NCBI GenBank assembly: GCA_902825875.1
Contig: CADECP010000028.1
Location: 1 to 64,000 of the forward strand
Length of the DNA: 64,000 nt
Direction: 5' to 3'
DNA from: an uncultured Acidobacteriota bacterium
GTDB lineage: Bacteria > Acidobacteriota > Blastocatellia > RBC074
Each line of letters starts with the position of its first letter. Position 1 is the stretch's first letter. The position numbers and the translations under genes are program-made. The notes under the pieces are model-generated. The model was given only the letters and a program-made list of their open reading frames with translations. It did not search any database and was not told where the DNA came from. Shown here one piece after another: positions 21,492 through 30,354 of this stretch.

Positions 21492-22834
21492 GCTATCCAA
21501 GTTACCCTGAATTGAAGGATTCCGGCTTTGAATGGTTGGGTGAGATTCCGAAGCATTGGGAAGCTATTCGCCTCAAATTTCTGCAACGTGAGCCTTTGAT
21601 GTATGGAGCCAATGAATCTGCGGAGTTCGATAATCCCGATTGGCCGCGTTACATTCGTATCACAGACATGAACGATGGTGGAACGCTCAAAGACGAAACA
21701 TTTCGTTCTTTGCCGGAAGAGATTGCCGCCCCATATTTGCTTGAGGATGGAGATTTTCTTTTCGCGCGGAGTGGCGCAACAGTTGGGAAAGCTTTCATGT
21801 ATTCGGGCAAGTGGGGGCGCGCTTGTTTTGCAGGCTACTTGATTCGGTTCAGCCCAAAGAAAGAAAAGATACTTCCCGATTTCTTAAAGCACTATCTGCG
21901 GTCATTCGTTTATGAAGACTTCGTTGGTGAATCAACCATTCAGGCAACGATTCAAAATGTCAGCGCGGAACGTTACGCAAGTTTGCTCATTCCGTTTCCA
22001 AAGCTCGAAGAACAACAATCCATAGCCACCTTTCTGGATCGCAAGACAGTTGAGCTTGATGAACTGATCCGGCTGAAGGAACGGCAGATCGAATTGCTCG
22101 GCGCGAAGCGGCAGGCACTCATCAGCCACGCCGTGACGCGCGGCCTTGATCCATCGGTGAAGCTGCGCCCGTCCGGCATCGAGTGGCTGGGCGAGATTCC
22201 GGCGCATTGGGAAGTAACGCGGCTAAAGTTTATCGCACAATTGCAAACAGGCCTGACGCTTGGGAAAGAATACAAGGATAGGGAGACGGTATCCCGGCCA
22301 TATTTGCGCGTGGCGAATGTGCAGGACGGTTTTCTTGATCTGGAAACCATCACAACAATATCAGTCCCTGAAGAAGAAGCCGCTAAGTGTGAATTGAAAG
22401 TTGGTGACGTGTTAATGACTGAAGGCGGAGATTTAGACAAATTGGGGCGCGGGTACGTTTGGGCAGGGCAAATCGAAAGTTGCCTACATCAGAATCACAT
22501 CTTTGCCGTTCGGCCTGATCAGACACGACTTGATTCGTTTTATCTTTCCTACACGATGGCTTCTTGGTACGGGAAAAACTACTTCACGAGCACGGGGCAG
22601 CAAACAACAAATCTGGCAACAACAAACAGCACCAAGCTTATGAACTTCCCGCTTCTGCTTCCTTCATTGCAGGAGCAAAAGACGGTCATTGAACGCTTAG
22701 GGCGTGAGACGCAAGATATTGATAAGATGATGGAAACGATGCGATTGCAGCTTGATCAACTGCGTGAGTATCGTCAGGCACTAATTTCAGCCGCCGTGAC
22801 CGGCAAGATAGATGTTAGAGGAGTAAGCGTATGA
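21488..22834 (+). CDS. hsdS: Type I restriction-modification specificity subunit (HsdS)
   Basis: A 448-residue DNA-recognition subunit with the usual two-fold layout. Each target-recognition domain is led by a near-identical motif, GFEWLGEIPKHW (~12) and GIEWLGEIPAHW (~233). Each recognition half (~20-185 and ~240-405) ends in a helical spacer (LDRKTVELDELIRLKERQIE and the matching segment near the C-terminus). The two halves differ in the variable parts, so a bipartite asymmetric target is expected; the sequence cannot be deduced. It starts at GTG overlapping the hsdM stop and its own stop overlaps the next gene (ATGA at 22831). GGAG just upstream of 22831 would serve the next gene. Confidence 0.95.
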   Translation: MSYPSYPELKDSGFEWLGEIPKHWEAIRLKFLQREPLMYGANESAEFDNPDWPRYIRITDMNDGGTLKDETFRSLPEEIAAPYLLEDGDFLFARSGATVGKAFMYSGKWGRACFAGYLIRFSPKKEKILPDFLKHYLRSFVYEDFVGESTIQATIQNVSAERYASLLIPFPKLEEQQSIATFLDRKTVELDELIRLKERQIELLGAKRQALISHAVTRGLDPSVKLRPSGIEWLGEIPAHWEVTRLKFIAQLQTGLTLGKEYKDRETVSRPYLRVANVQDGFLDLETITTISVPEEEAAKCELKVGDVLMTEGGDLDKLGRGYVWAGQIESCLHQNHIFAVRPDQTRLDSFYLSYTMASWYGKNYFTSTGQQTTNLATTNSTKLMNFPLLLPSLQEQKTVIERLGRETQDIDKMMETMRLQLDQLREYRQALISAAVTGKIDVRGVSV

Positions 22835-23889
22835 CTTTGTGCGCGTCGTGGGTTCGTCACGGGCAGAGTGACGAAGGCCAGGAACTTGTCTTTGCCACCG
22901 ACAGCAGGCTCCGCGCGGGCGAAGCCTGGGATATGGGCATTAAGCTCTTTGACCTGGGGCGGAAAGATTGCCTGCTGTGTTTTGCTGGCGGCACGGCACG
23001 CGCTTACCCGTTGATCCTGCACGGCAGCAACTCCGCCCGTCTGAATGTCGAATGGAGCAACCCACGCCTTGATCTGCACAACGTCCTTGAATCGCTCTGC
23101 AACCTCTTTTCCGAGCTGTGCAACTCGATCACCGACTTGCCTCACGGATGGACTAAACACGAAGCGAGCAAGGAAGCCGAATTTCTTTTTGGCGGGTGGA
23201 GTTGGCGTACAAGCAGGTTTTGCATCTGGAAACTGCATTACTCGGATGCGTTGGAGGCGTTCACACATACGGCTTTGCACGACGAGAATGCCGCACGCGT
23301 TTTTACTTTTTTGGGCGACCACGTTGATGAGGCCGAAACCTTGTTAGAAGAAGAATTACGCAAGACGAACAAAAGCGCTTTACGCGGTGCTTTAGATATG
23401 GAACCGCTGCGCGTAGTGGCTCGCATGGCACGTAGCGAACACGATTACCCGGAAATCGGCGGCGCACTGCAAGTCGCCAAAGTTTACCGCTCTGGCAATA
23501 ATGAATTTTTCGGCCTGATGTGGCCTTCAACCACAAACGGCAAGCCACATTTCCTGGGGCGTGAAGTCAGGCTTTACGACGCGCCGCCGATGCGTTTGCT
23601 TGACCCTGACTCAACAACATTTCTCGAACGCTTGCCCACGGCTTTCGGCGATTTGGAAGGCTATGATTTCGGCGAGGAAAACGATTTTGTCCGTAAGTGT
23701 TACCCCGAAAATAAACTTTCCACCAAATTGACTGAGGCGCAACGAGACAAATTACAGCGCATTTTCAGAGACACCGCTTACAGTGATTTTGTCAGGCAGC
23801 GGGAAGATGCTTTGGCTACGGCGCAATCAGAACAAGCAACTTCGCCCGCTGAAGATTCCAGTGATGAAGGAGGCACCGATGAGCAATAA
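22831..23889 (+). CDS. Putative proteasome/HslV-like Ntn hydrolase encoded inside the type I RM operon
   Basis: A 352-residue protein not normally part of type I restriction systems. Its start resembles proteasome beta subunits and HslV: removal of Met1 would expose Thr2; FATDSRLR (D24) lies where the family has its catalytic Asp17 in ADSR; K38 in MGIKLFDL matches Lys33; and CFAGGTARAYPLI closely follows HslV's FAGGTADAFTLF. Later segments (EAEFLFGGWSW, and YPEIGGALQVAKVYR) fit the second half of the Ntn fold up to ~residue 235. The remaining ~115 residues are unrecognised and end in an acidic tail. The start overlaps the hsdS stop by four bases and the end overlaps the hsdR start by eleven, so it is made as part of the operon. 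RHGQS near the start recalls histidine phosphatases, but the rest does not. Activity and substrate are unknown. Confidence 0.68.
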   Translation: MTLCASWVRHGQSDEGQELVFATDSRLRAGEAWDMGIKLFDLGRKDCLLCFAGGTARAYPLILHGSNSARLNVEWSNPRLDLHNVLESLCNLFSELCNSITDLPHGWTKHEASKEAEFLFGGWSWRTSRFCIWKLHYSDALEAFTHTALHDENAARVFTFLGDHVDEAETLLEEELRKTNKSALRGALDMEPLRVVARMARSEHDYPEIGGALQVAKVYRSGNNEFFGLMWPSTTNGKPHFLGREVRLYDAPPMRLLDPDSTTFLERLPTAFGDLEGYDFGEENDFVRKCYPENKLSTKLTEAQRDKLQRIFRDTAYSDFVRQREDALATAQSEQATSPAEDSSDEGGTDEQ

Positions 23890-26884
23890 ATCAATCATCA
23901 CCGAAAAGGCACTGGAAGAACTGATCGAACAGCATCTGCTCAGTCACGGAGGCTACGAACGCGGCACGAATGCCCGCTGGGTGAAAGAACTGGCGCTGGA
24001 TCGGGAAACGGTGCTGGAATTCATTCGCGCGACGCAACCGAAAGAATGGGAGCGGCTGGCAACGATTCACGGCGAAGAGGTGGAGCGGAAATTCCTGTTG
24101 CGGCTGTACAAGGAACTCGACAATCGCGGAATGCTGGATGTGCTGCGGCACGGCGTGGTTGATTACGGCGTGCGCTTTCACCTGGCGTTTTTCGCTCCGG
24201 CCAGCGGCCTGAATCCTGAAACGCTGCGACTCTATGAAACCAACCGCCTGACGGTGCTGCGCCAGCTTTATTTCAGTCAAAAGCAAGAACACGATTCTGT
24301 TGATATGGTGCTGTGCCTGAATGGGCTGCCGGTCGTGACGGTGGAACTGAAAAACCAATTCACGGGTCAAACCAGCAGTCACGCGCGGCGGCAATACATT
24401 CAGGATCGTGACCCGCGCGAATTGCTCTTCTCGTTCAAAAAACGCGCGCTGGTTCATTTTGCCGTGGATACCGATGAAGTCTGGATGGCGACGGCTCTAA
24501 ACGGCAAAGAGACGCGCTTTTTGCCATTCAACAAAGGCCACAACCACGGCGCGGGCAATCCGCTGAACCCAAACGGCCACCGCACGGCTTATCTGTGGGA
24601 AGAGGTGCTAACGAAAGATTCGCTGCTGGACATCATCGGGAATTATGCGCATCTGCAACAGGAAGAACTGAATTTCAACGGACGCAAAGTCCGCAAAGAA
24701 TCGCTGATCTTTCCGCGCTACCATCAGCTTGATGTCGTGCGGAAGCTGCAAGCGACGCTGAAAGCATCAGGAGTTGGAAAAAACTACCTGATTCAGCATT
24801 CGGCAGGCAGCGGCAAAAGTAATTCCATCGCCTGGCTGGCGCACAGCCTGGCCAGTTTGCACGGCGCGGATGATCGCCCGATTTTCGATTGCGTGATTGT
24901 CGTCACCGACCGTCGCGTACTGGACAAACAGTTACAAGACACGATTTACCAGTTCGAGCACAAGCAAGGCGTGGTCGTCAAAATTGAAAAAGACTCGAAC
25001 CAACTGGCCGAAGCTCTAAAGGCAGGCGTCAAGATCATCGTCACCACGCTGCAAAAGTTTCCCTTTGTGATTGATAAAATCGGCGAATTGCCCGGACGCA
25101 AATACGCCGTAATTGTGGACGAAGCTCATTCTTCGCAAACCGGCGACGCTTCGGACGCGATGAAAAAAGTGCTGACCGCCGGAAATGGTGAAACGGCTGA
25201 AGCTGCGGAGCGGGCCGAAGATGCGGACGAGTGGAATTATGAAGACGAATTGGTGAAGACGATGGAAGCACGGCGAGCACGCCAAGCCAACATGAGTTTT
25301 TTTGCCTTTACCGCAACGCCGAAGCCGAAAACGCTCAAGGCGTTTGGCGAAGAAGGGCCTGACGGTAAGCCGCGTGCCTGGCATTTATATTCGATGCGGC
25401 AGGCCATCGAAGAAGGCTTCATCCTGGACGTGCTGAAGAATTACACGACTTATAAAGCGTTCTTCAAACTAACGAAGCAGATTGCCGACGATCCGCATCT
25501 GGACAAGCGCCAAGCCAACCGCGCCATCGCGCGTTTTCTGAAGCTGCATCCCGTCAACGTTTCGCAAAAAGTCGAAGTCATCGTTGAGCATTTCCGGCGC
25601 GTAGTGATGCAAAAGATCGGCGGACGCGCGAAAGGCATGGTGGTTACGGGGTCACGGTTGGAAGCAGTGCGCTACAAAGTCGAAGTGGATGTTTACTTGC
25701 GGGAAAAAGGCTACGCGAACATTAAGGCGCTGGTCGCTTTTTCCGGCACGGTCAAAGACCCGGACACGGAACTTGAGTTTACCGAACCCAAGATGAACGG
25801 CTTCGGCGAACGCGAACTGCCGGAGCGTTTCGAGTTGGACGAATACCGGCTGTTGCTGGTAGCGGATAAATATCAAACCGGTTTCGATCAACCCTTGCTG
25901 CACTCGATGTATGTGGACAAGAAGCTGTCTGGCGTGCGTGCGGTGCAAACTTTGTCACGTCTCAACCGCACTTGTCCCGGTAAGGAAGATACCTTCGTGC
26001 TGGATTTCGCCAACGAAGCGGAAGAGATTCAGCAAGCGTTCCAGCCTTTTTACGAAGGCACCACCATTGAAGAGGAGATTGACCCGAATCAGCTTTATGA
26101 TTTGAGAGATAAAGTTTCGGGCTACGGCGTCATTTACCCCGATGAGGTTGACGAATTTGCACGTGTTTTTTTCCAGCCAGACTACCGCCGCAACGTGCGC
26201 AGTCACGGCGTTTTGAATGCCTTGATTGATAAAGCTGTTGAGCGGTTCAAGGCGAAGCCGCTGGAAGAGCGGGAAGATTTCAAAGGCAAGCTGACAGCAT
26301 TCATCCGGCTTTATGGGTTTCTTTCACAGGTGATGCCTTTCACCGACCCGGAGTTGGAAAAGCTTTATGCGTTCGCGCGCTTGCTGGTCACGAAACTGCA
26401 TGAAGATCGCAGTGTCAGTCGCGTTCAGTTCGGGGATGAAGTCGCACTGGAGTATTACCGGCTGCAAAAGATGGGCGAAGGCTCGATTTCGCTGGCGAAA
26501 GATGGTGAGGGCGCGCTACGTGTTGCGGCGGATGTCGGCACTGGGGGGCAAGAGAACGAGAAAATTGCTCTATCCAGATTGATTGATCTTCTCAATGAGC
26601 AGTTTGGGACGGAGTTCAACGAGGCAGATCAGCTTTTCTTCGACCAAATTGAAGAAAGCTTAGTTGGTGATCCAAAGTTAGCCACGCGAGGGAAGAACAA
26701 CAGTATAGATAATTTCAAATACCCGTTTGCTGATGTTTTTATTGATAAGGTTCTCGAACGGATGGAGCAAAATCAAGAAATCGCGGACAAGCTGATGAAC
26801 GAAGATCGCTTTGCCGAGGTGGTCAGTGATTTCCTGCTGCAAAAGGTTTACCAGCGATTAAACGAAACTCAATCAGACATTTGA
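23879..26884 (+). CDS. hsdR: Type I restriction endonuclease subunit (HsdR)
   Basis: A 1001-residue motor-nuclease. The N-terminal nuclease domain has a PD-(D/E)xK site: D142 (DMVLCLNG) and E156-L-K158 (VTVELKNQ). Superfamily 2 helicase motifs follow: Walker A GSGKSN (K313), DEAH (414-417), FTATPKPKT, and YQTGFDQP with SRLNRTCPGKE for the second RecA-like lobe. The C-terminal ~250 residues form the helical region that docks on the methylase. Together with HsdM and HsdS it cleaves DNA with unmethylated targets after ATP-driven translocation. The ATG at 23879 is preferred over an earlier in-frame ATG because GAAGGAGG lies just upstream and the protein then begins in the family's usual way. It overlaps the Ntn-hydrolase gene by eleven bases. 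The next gene is convergent. Confidence 0.95.
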   Translation: MSNKSIITEKALEELIEQHLLSHGGYERGTNARWVKELALDRETVLEFIRATQPKEWERLATIHGEEVERKFLLRLYKELDNRGMLDVLRHGVVDYGVRFHLAFFAPASGLNPETLRLYETNRLTVLRQLYFSQKQEHDSVDMVLCLNGLPVVTVELKNQFTGQTSSHARRQYIQDRDPRELLFSFKKRALVHFAVDTDEVWMATALNGKETRFLPFNKGHNHGAGNPLNPNGHRTAYLWEEVLTKDSLLDIIGNYAHLQQEELNFNGRKVRKESLIFPRYHQLDVVRKLQATLKASGVGKNYLIQHSAGSGKSNSIAWLAHSLASLHGADDRPIFDCVIVVTDRRVLDKQLQDTIYQFEHKQGVVVKIEKDSNQLAEALKAGVKIIVTTLQKFPFVIDKIGELPGRKYAVIVDEAHSSQTGDASDAMKKVLTAGNGETAEAAERAEDADEWNYEDELVKTMEARRARQANMSFFAFTATPKPKTLKAFGEEGPDGKPRAWHLYSMRQAIEEGFILDVLKNYTTYKAFFKLTKQIADDPHLDKRQANRAIARFLKLHPVNVSQKVEVIVEHFRRVVMQKIGGRAKGMVVTGSRLEAVRYKVEVDVYLREKGYANIKALVAFSGTVKDPDTELEFTEPKMNGFGERELPERFELDEYRLLLVADKYQTGFDQPLLHSMYVDKKLSGVRAVQTLSRLNRTCPGKEDTFVLDFANEAEEIQQAFQPFYEGTTIEEEIDPNQLYDLRDKVSGYGVIYPDEVDEFARVFFQPDYRRNVRSHGVLNALIDKAVERFKAKPLEEREDFKGKLTAFIRLYGFLSQVMPFTDPELEKLYAFARLLVTKLHEDRSVSRVQFGDEVALEYYRLQKMGEGSISLAKDGEGALRVAADVGTGGQENEKIALSRLIDLLNEQFGTEFNEADQLFFDQIEESLVGDPKLATRGKNNSIDNFKYPFADVFIDKVLERMEQNQEIADKLMNEDRFAEVVSDFLLQKVYQRLNETQSDI

Positions 26885-26960
26885 TTTAATGCACTCGCCC
26901 CCACCTATAAACATCCTTCGGTGGCTTGGCCGCTGAATCCGCCGGCCAGTCATTTGAGAA

Positions 26961-27212
26961 TCATTTCCGTCGGCGGTTCTTTTTGCGCGAGGCGCGGGCA
27001 AGTTTGTTTTTATGGCGGGATTTGTCGCGTTCTTTTTTCGATTTCTCGACAGGTTTGAGGTCAGAGGCAGACAAGCCATCAAACAGAATCGGGCCAGGTT
27101 CGGGCAGCGGAATGCCGAGGAAGCTGCCAGACTTCTGCCGGAGGTTGTACAAAGCCGTGAATGTTTTGAGGTCTTCTTCGTTTGATAGGTCAAGACCTTC
27201 CGACTGAGCCAT
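26961..27212 (-). CDS. C-terminal fragment of a frameshifted gene of unknown function
   Basis: An 83-residue reading frame whose beginning (AQSEGLDLSNEEDLKTFTAL) looks like the direct continuation of the upstream minus-strand gene, which ends ...GMAKSFFINGSVGRS. The C-terminus is highly basic (KKERDKSRHKNKLARASRKK). The two frames overlap by 23 bases around 27190-27212, and removing one base near 27210 would join them into one protein of about 240 residues. It may be a pseudogene, a programmed shift or a sequencing error. It has no ribosome-binding site of its own. Confidence 0.5.
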   Translation of the reverse strand: MAQSEGLDLSNEEDLKTFTALYNLRQKSGSFLGIPLPEPGPILFDGLSASDLKPVEKSKKERDKSRHKNKLARASRKKNRRRK

Positions 27213-27705
27213 TGATAAAGAAGGACTTTGCCATCCCGAAACGGGAAGAATCGTTCATCCAATTCTTGAAGTCCGCCGGTTTCACTGCGCGCAGGTAGCG
27301 CAGGATGTTTTCCGCGTTCGACAGTTGGTATTCCCGCTTCAGGTATTCCCAGAAGGCGATAATCGCGGGCAATCCGTCGTCGGCGTCTTCAGGCGTGCTG
27401 AGCGAGATTTTGCGTGGGAAGATTTCGGTCAGCAGTTCTTCCATGTCGTTCGCATCCATTTCGTGGAGCGGGACGCCGATGTAACCGTAGCCGTAGTCAA
27501 TTACGCGCCCAGCCCAGAAAGCCATTCCATCATCCGCTTCCGCGCGCGTCTTGCCTTCGGGCGATTCGGCAAACAGGTTGAGCAGTTCGTTCTGGTATTC
27601 GTAAAACTCTTCTTCGCCAGGTTCGATGTCGTCGAGCCGTCTGATATCAAAGACATCTTCAATGCAAATCAATGAGTAAAACAGAGCAAATACACGAAAA
27701 GCCAA
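27190..27705 (-). CDS. N-terminal part of a frameshifted gene of unknown function
   Basis: A 171-residue acidic protein (DDIEPGEEEFYEYQNELL, DANDMEELLTEIFPRK) with a conserved-looking helical stretch ending FKNWMNDSSRFGMAKSFF. I do not know its function. The annotated start is a TTG with no clear ribosome-binding site, so the true N-terminus may differ. The frame stops at 27190 while the neighbouring frame continues the pattern (see 26961-27212). It is convergent with hsdR and 76 bases beyond it, so it may be a passenger of the restriction island or simply the next chromosomal gene. Confidence 0.55.
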   Translation of the reverse strand: MAFRVFALFYSLICIEDVFDIRRLDDIEPGEEEFYEYQNELLNLFAESPEGKTRAEADDGMAFWAGRVIDYGYGYIGVPLHEMDANDMEELLTEIFPRKISLSTPEDADDGLPAIIAFWEYLKREYQLSNAENILRYLRAVKPADFKNWMNDSSRFGMAKSFFINGSVGRS

Positions 27706-27767
27706 GTTTCTTTGTATTTACTGTTTTCGGTTAAAAGAGATGTTCGCCGATCCAGCCCCTACTTTTG

Positions 27768-29201
27768 TTATTTCGCCGCGCCTGAAGCTGCCGGGTTTTG
27801 TTTAGGCGGCATTTGGAACGGATAAACGTCTGGCGTGACGCGAACTCCGCTGGTGAATTTGAATGGGTACTTGCCGCCGCTGGGGAAAGTCATTTCGACA
27901 AAGTACGCCGTAAAGCCGGCTTCGGGCTTGGCCATTTTGCCTACGTAAACGCCCGGTTTGACCGCTTGCAGCACTTCACTCTTGTAAGCTTTGCCGATGA
28001 TGTCCACGCGGAAATCGCGCGCTTTCGGATTGGTCGCGTACCACAATTTGACCTCGGTCGGTTGCGTGACAGTGTTGACGGTGATGGAGCCGTCTTTTTC
28101 AAACTTCCAGTTGTAACGCGGGCGCGGAGTTCCTTTCAGCACGGATTCGTAAAACGCATCCAGCGTGAGCGGCGCGTCGGTTCCATCCAAACTGTGTTTG
28201 GCATTAGGCACGTAACGCAGGTGTTTTTCGCCTTTCAAGTCGTTGTAATAAAACTGTGACGAATCCGGCAAAAAGAATTCATCGCCGGTGGCGTTGATAA
28301 TCATCTTGGGCATCGTCAGCCGGTCGCGGTAACTGTAAGGGTCTTCGATGTCCATCAGTGCTTTGTGTTGCGGAGTTCCCATCCAGGGAACTGTGTTCAG
28401 GTAATCGCGGACGGCAGGCGCCCAAAAACCGTAAGCTCGGTAGTGATGCTCCATGCTTTTTTCCAGATTCAGCACGTCAATCACATAAGGCACGATGGCG
28501 ATGACTCGGTCGTCAACCACAGCCGTCGTCCACGTAGTCCAGCCGCGTTTCGATCCGCCGCTGACAATGAACTTTTCGACTTTTGCGGATTTCTTGCCGC
28601 CTTCGGCGCTGGCTGCAACCGAAGTGACTGTGTCCAGTGCGCGCACACCGGCTTTGGTCATTGGCAATCGCAACGGCCAGTTTTCGTCGCCGGTTCGCAT
28701 GAACTTTTCCCACGTGTAAGAAATGATCGCGTCTTCGTTACGAGATTTGGTTTCGCCCGCAAAGGTCAGCGGTTCGTAAGGAACCATCTTCAATTCGGCG
28801 ACAACCGATTTCGTACGCACAGCCATGTCCGTGAAGATTCCATTCGGAACGCCGGGTTCTTTACTGTTGACCGAACCGCCGGAAATGAACAGAAAAGCGT
28901 TTGGCGAAGCGACTTCGTCGGGTTGGATGATCGTCATCCAGTGTTCCCAGATTGGCTTGTCAACTTCGGCGGCGGTGCGCCACTGCTGAGAAGTCATGCG
29001 AACCATGTAAACCGTGAAGCCTTCTTTCTTGACCGTGTTGGTGATTTTGTAGCTGTAATTCGGATCAGCTTTGGCTACGTAACGATCCAGCGCGGTGACT
29101 TTTTTGCCTTTGCGAGCTTTGGCGTCAGAGTGGCCAACATAAGCAAGCAGCGAGAAAACGATAACGGCGAGAGTAATAAAAGAACGACGTGTGACGATCA
29201 T
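27768..29201 (-). CDS. PhoPQ-activated pathogenicity-related (PqaA-type) alpha/beta-hydrolase-like protein
   Basis: A 477-residue exported protein with a signal peptide (residues ~1-27). It matches the PhoPQ_related family: YVAKADPNYSY near the start, LFISGGSVN, KFIVSGGSKRGWTTW (the nucleophile-elbow-like GGSKRG), VPYVIDVLNL, and the C-terminal NATGDEFFLPD and NAKHSLDGTD, where Asp and His could complete a Ser-Asp-His triad. In Salmonella and Dictyostelium relatives the biochemical role is unclear; here there is no PhoPQ gene nearby, so the family name should not be read as regulation. It is followed by nothing on its strand and separated from etfA by two palindromes. Confidence 0.88.
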   Translation of the reverse strand: MIVTRRSFITLAVIVFSLLAYVGHSDAKARKGKKVTALDRYVAKADPNYSYKITNTVKKEGFTVYMVRMTSQQWRTAAEVDKPIWEHWMTIIQPDEVASPNAFLFISGGSVNSKEPGVPNGIFTDMAVRTKSVVAELKMVPYEPLTFAGETKSRNEDAIISYTWEKFMRTGDENWPLRLPMTKAGVRALDTVTSVAASAEGGKKSAKVEKFIVSGGSKRGWTTWTTAVVDDRVIAIVPYVIDVLNLEKSMEHHYRAYGFWAPAVRDYLNTVPWMGTPQHKALMDIEDPYSYRDRLTMPKMIINATGDEFFLPDSSQFYYNDLKGEKHLRYVPNAKHSLDGTDAPLTLDAFYESVLKGTPRPRYNWKFEKDGSITVNTVTQPTEVKLWYATNPKARDFRVDIIGKAYKSEVLQAVKPGVYVGKMAKPEAGFTAYFVEMTFPSGGKYPFKFTSGVRVTPDVYPFQMPPKQNPAASGAAK

Positions 29202-29228
29202 TGGGGAAAGCTCCAGGTGAGTGAAAAG

Positions 29229-29297
29229 AGGTGGGATAATTTTTCAAATTGTCCCACCTTTGCCAGCGTCGTGTGACAATTTGAAAAATTGTCACAC
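29229..29297. repeat. Two AT-cored palindromes between etfA and the PqaA-type gene
   Basis: 29271-29297 has perfect 12-base arms (GTGTGACAATTT with AAATTGTCACAC) around GAA, seven bases after the etfA stop. 29229-29259 is a sister palindrome (AGGTGGGATAATTT with AAATTGTCCCACCT) around TTC with one G-T pair. Both share the core GAYAATTTNNNAAATTGTC. The first could act as a terminator for etfA; the pair may also be an operator. Confidence 0.75.
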
Positions 29298-29303
29298 GCA
29301 ATC

Positions 29304-30272
29304 TTATTGCTTCAGTTTTTCAGCTTCGGCGGTCAACGCCGGAACGATTTCAAACAAATCGCCGACGATACCGTAATCGGCGATTTCAAAGATTGGCGCT
29401 TCTTTGTCTTTGTTGATGGCGACGATGGTGCGCGCGCCTTTCATGCCGACCAGATGTTGAATCGCGCCAGAAATGCCTACGGCCAAATACATTTTCGGAG
29501 CGACGGTTTGTCCCGAAGAACCAATCTGGCGATCCATCGGCAACCATTCGTTGTCACAAATCGGACGTGAAGCCGACAACTCGGCTCCCATCGCATCGGC
29601 AAGCTTTTTGACGATTTCGATGTTCTTCTGTTCCTTAATGCCTCGACCGACTGAAACAATCAGCGGAGCAGCCGTCAAATCCACAGCGGCTTTGGCTTCC
29701 TTGAATCGCTCTTCGGGTTGCTGACGAATGCCAGCCAGATTGACGGTCAAGGCTTTGACTTCGGCCTGACCGGCTTCGCATTCGTCTCCGCGAAAGCTGC
29801 CAATTTGAAAACTGACGAAATGCGGTTTGTCACCAACGGGAACTACGTCCGCAGCCATCTTGCCTTGAAAGACTTGCCGGGTCAGAACCAATTCGCCGCC
29901 TTCGACTTTGTGAGCAATGCAATCGCCAACCAGCGCACGGCGCAAACTGGCGGCCAGCTTCGGCGCGAAGTCTCGGACTTCGTAAGTGTGCGTCATCAAA
30001 ACCAGTTCGGGTTGCAGTTGTTCGATGACCTGTTTGAACGCCGCCGAATAACCGTCAGCGGTGTATGACTTCAGCGCGTCATTTTCGACCGTGTAAACCG
30101 CGCCGAGTTTTTTCGCTGCAATTTCGCCAGCCGCAGCGCCAACTCCGCTGCCAAAAATCACGGCGGAAATCGCTTGTCCCGTCGCGCCGCTGATTAACTG
30201 AGCTGCGCGCACCGCTTCGTAAGATGCTTTGTTGACCTTGCCGTCAACGTGTTCGATGAAAACTAAAATCAT
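29304..30272 (-). CDS. etfA: Electron transfer flavoprotein subunit alpha
   Basis: A 322-residue FAD-binding subunit that passes electrons from acyl-CoA and other dehydrogenases to ETF:quinone oxidoreductase. The N-terminal ~190 residues hold the alpha/beta domain; the C-terminal FAD domain is clear: SVGRGIKE, ELSASRPICDNEWLP, QIGSSGQTVAPKMYLAVGISGA and the final IFEIADYGIVGDLFE. It follows etfB on the same strand with an 82-base gap holding a palindrome. Normal family length. Confidence 0.97.
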   Translation of the reverse strand: MILVFIEHVDGKVNKASYEAVRAAQLISGATGQAISAVIFGSGVGAAAGEIAAKKLGAVYTVENDALKSYTADGYSAAFKQVIEQLQPELVLMTHTYEVRDFAPKLAASLRRALVGDCIAHKVEGGELVLTRQVFQGKMAADVVPVGDKPHFVSFQIGSFRGDECEAGQAEVKALTVNLAGIRQQPEERFKEAKAAVDLTAAPLIVSVGRGIKEQKNIEIVKKLADAMGAELSASRPICDNEWLPMDRQIGSSGQTVAPKMYLAVGISGAIQHLVGMKGARTIVAINKDKEAPIFEIADYGIVGDLFEIVPALTAEAEKLKQ

Positions 30273-30281
30273 TCTGCCTCC

Positions 30282-30349
30282 AGTAGACAGTAGTCAGTAG
30301 ACAGTAGACAGAATGGCCAGTGGCTACTGTCTACTGTCTTCTGTCTACT
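30282..30349. repeat. Palindrome between etfB and etfA
   Basis: 26-base arms (30282-30307 and 30324-30349) built from repeats of CAGTAGACAGTAG pair at 24 positions around a 16-base loop. There is no T-run. It sits inside a co-directional gene pair where read-through would be expected. Confidence 0.8.
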
Positions 30350-30354
30350 TCCGA

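Noticed and set aside
22831-23889. Histidine phosphatase (RHG motif) in the restriction-operon gene
   Set aside because: RHGQS occurs near the N-terminus, but the SDxxRAxxT motif is not at the expected distance and no second catalytic His context is seen; the HslV-like FAGGT pattern fits better.
27768-29201. Virulence function for the PqaA-type protein
   Set aside because: The family name comes from Salmonella regulation; no PhoPQ or pathogenicity context exists here.
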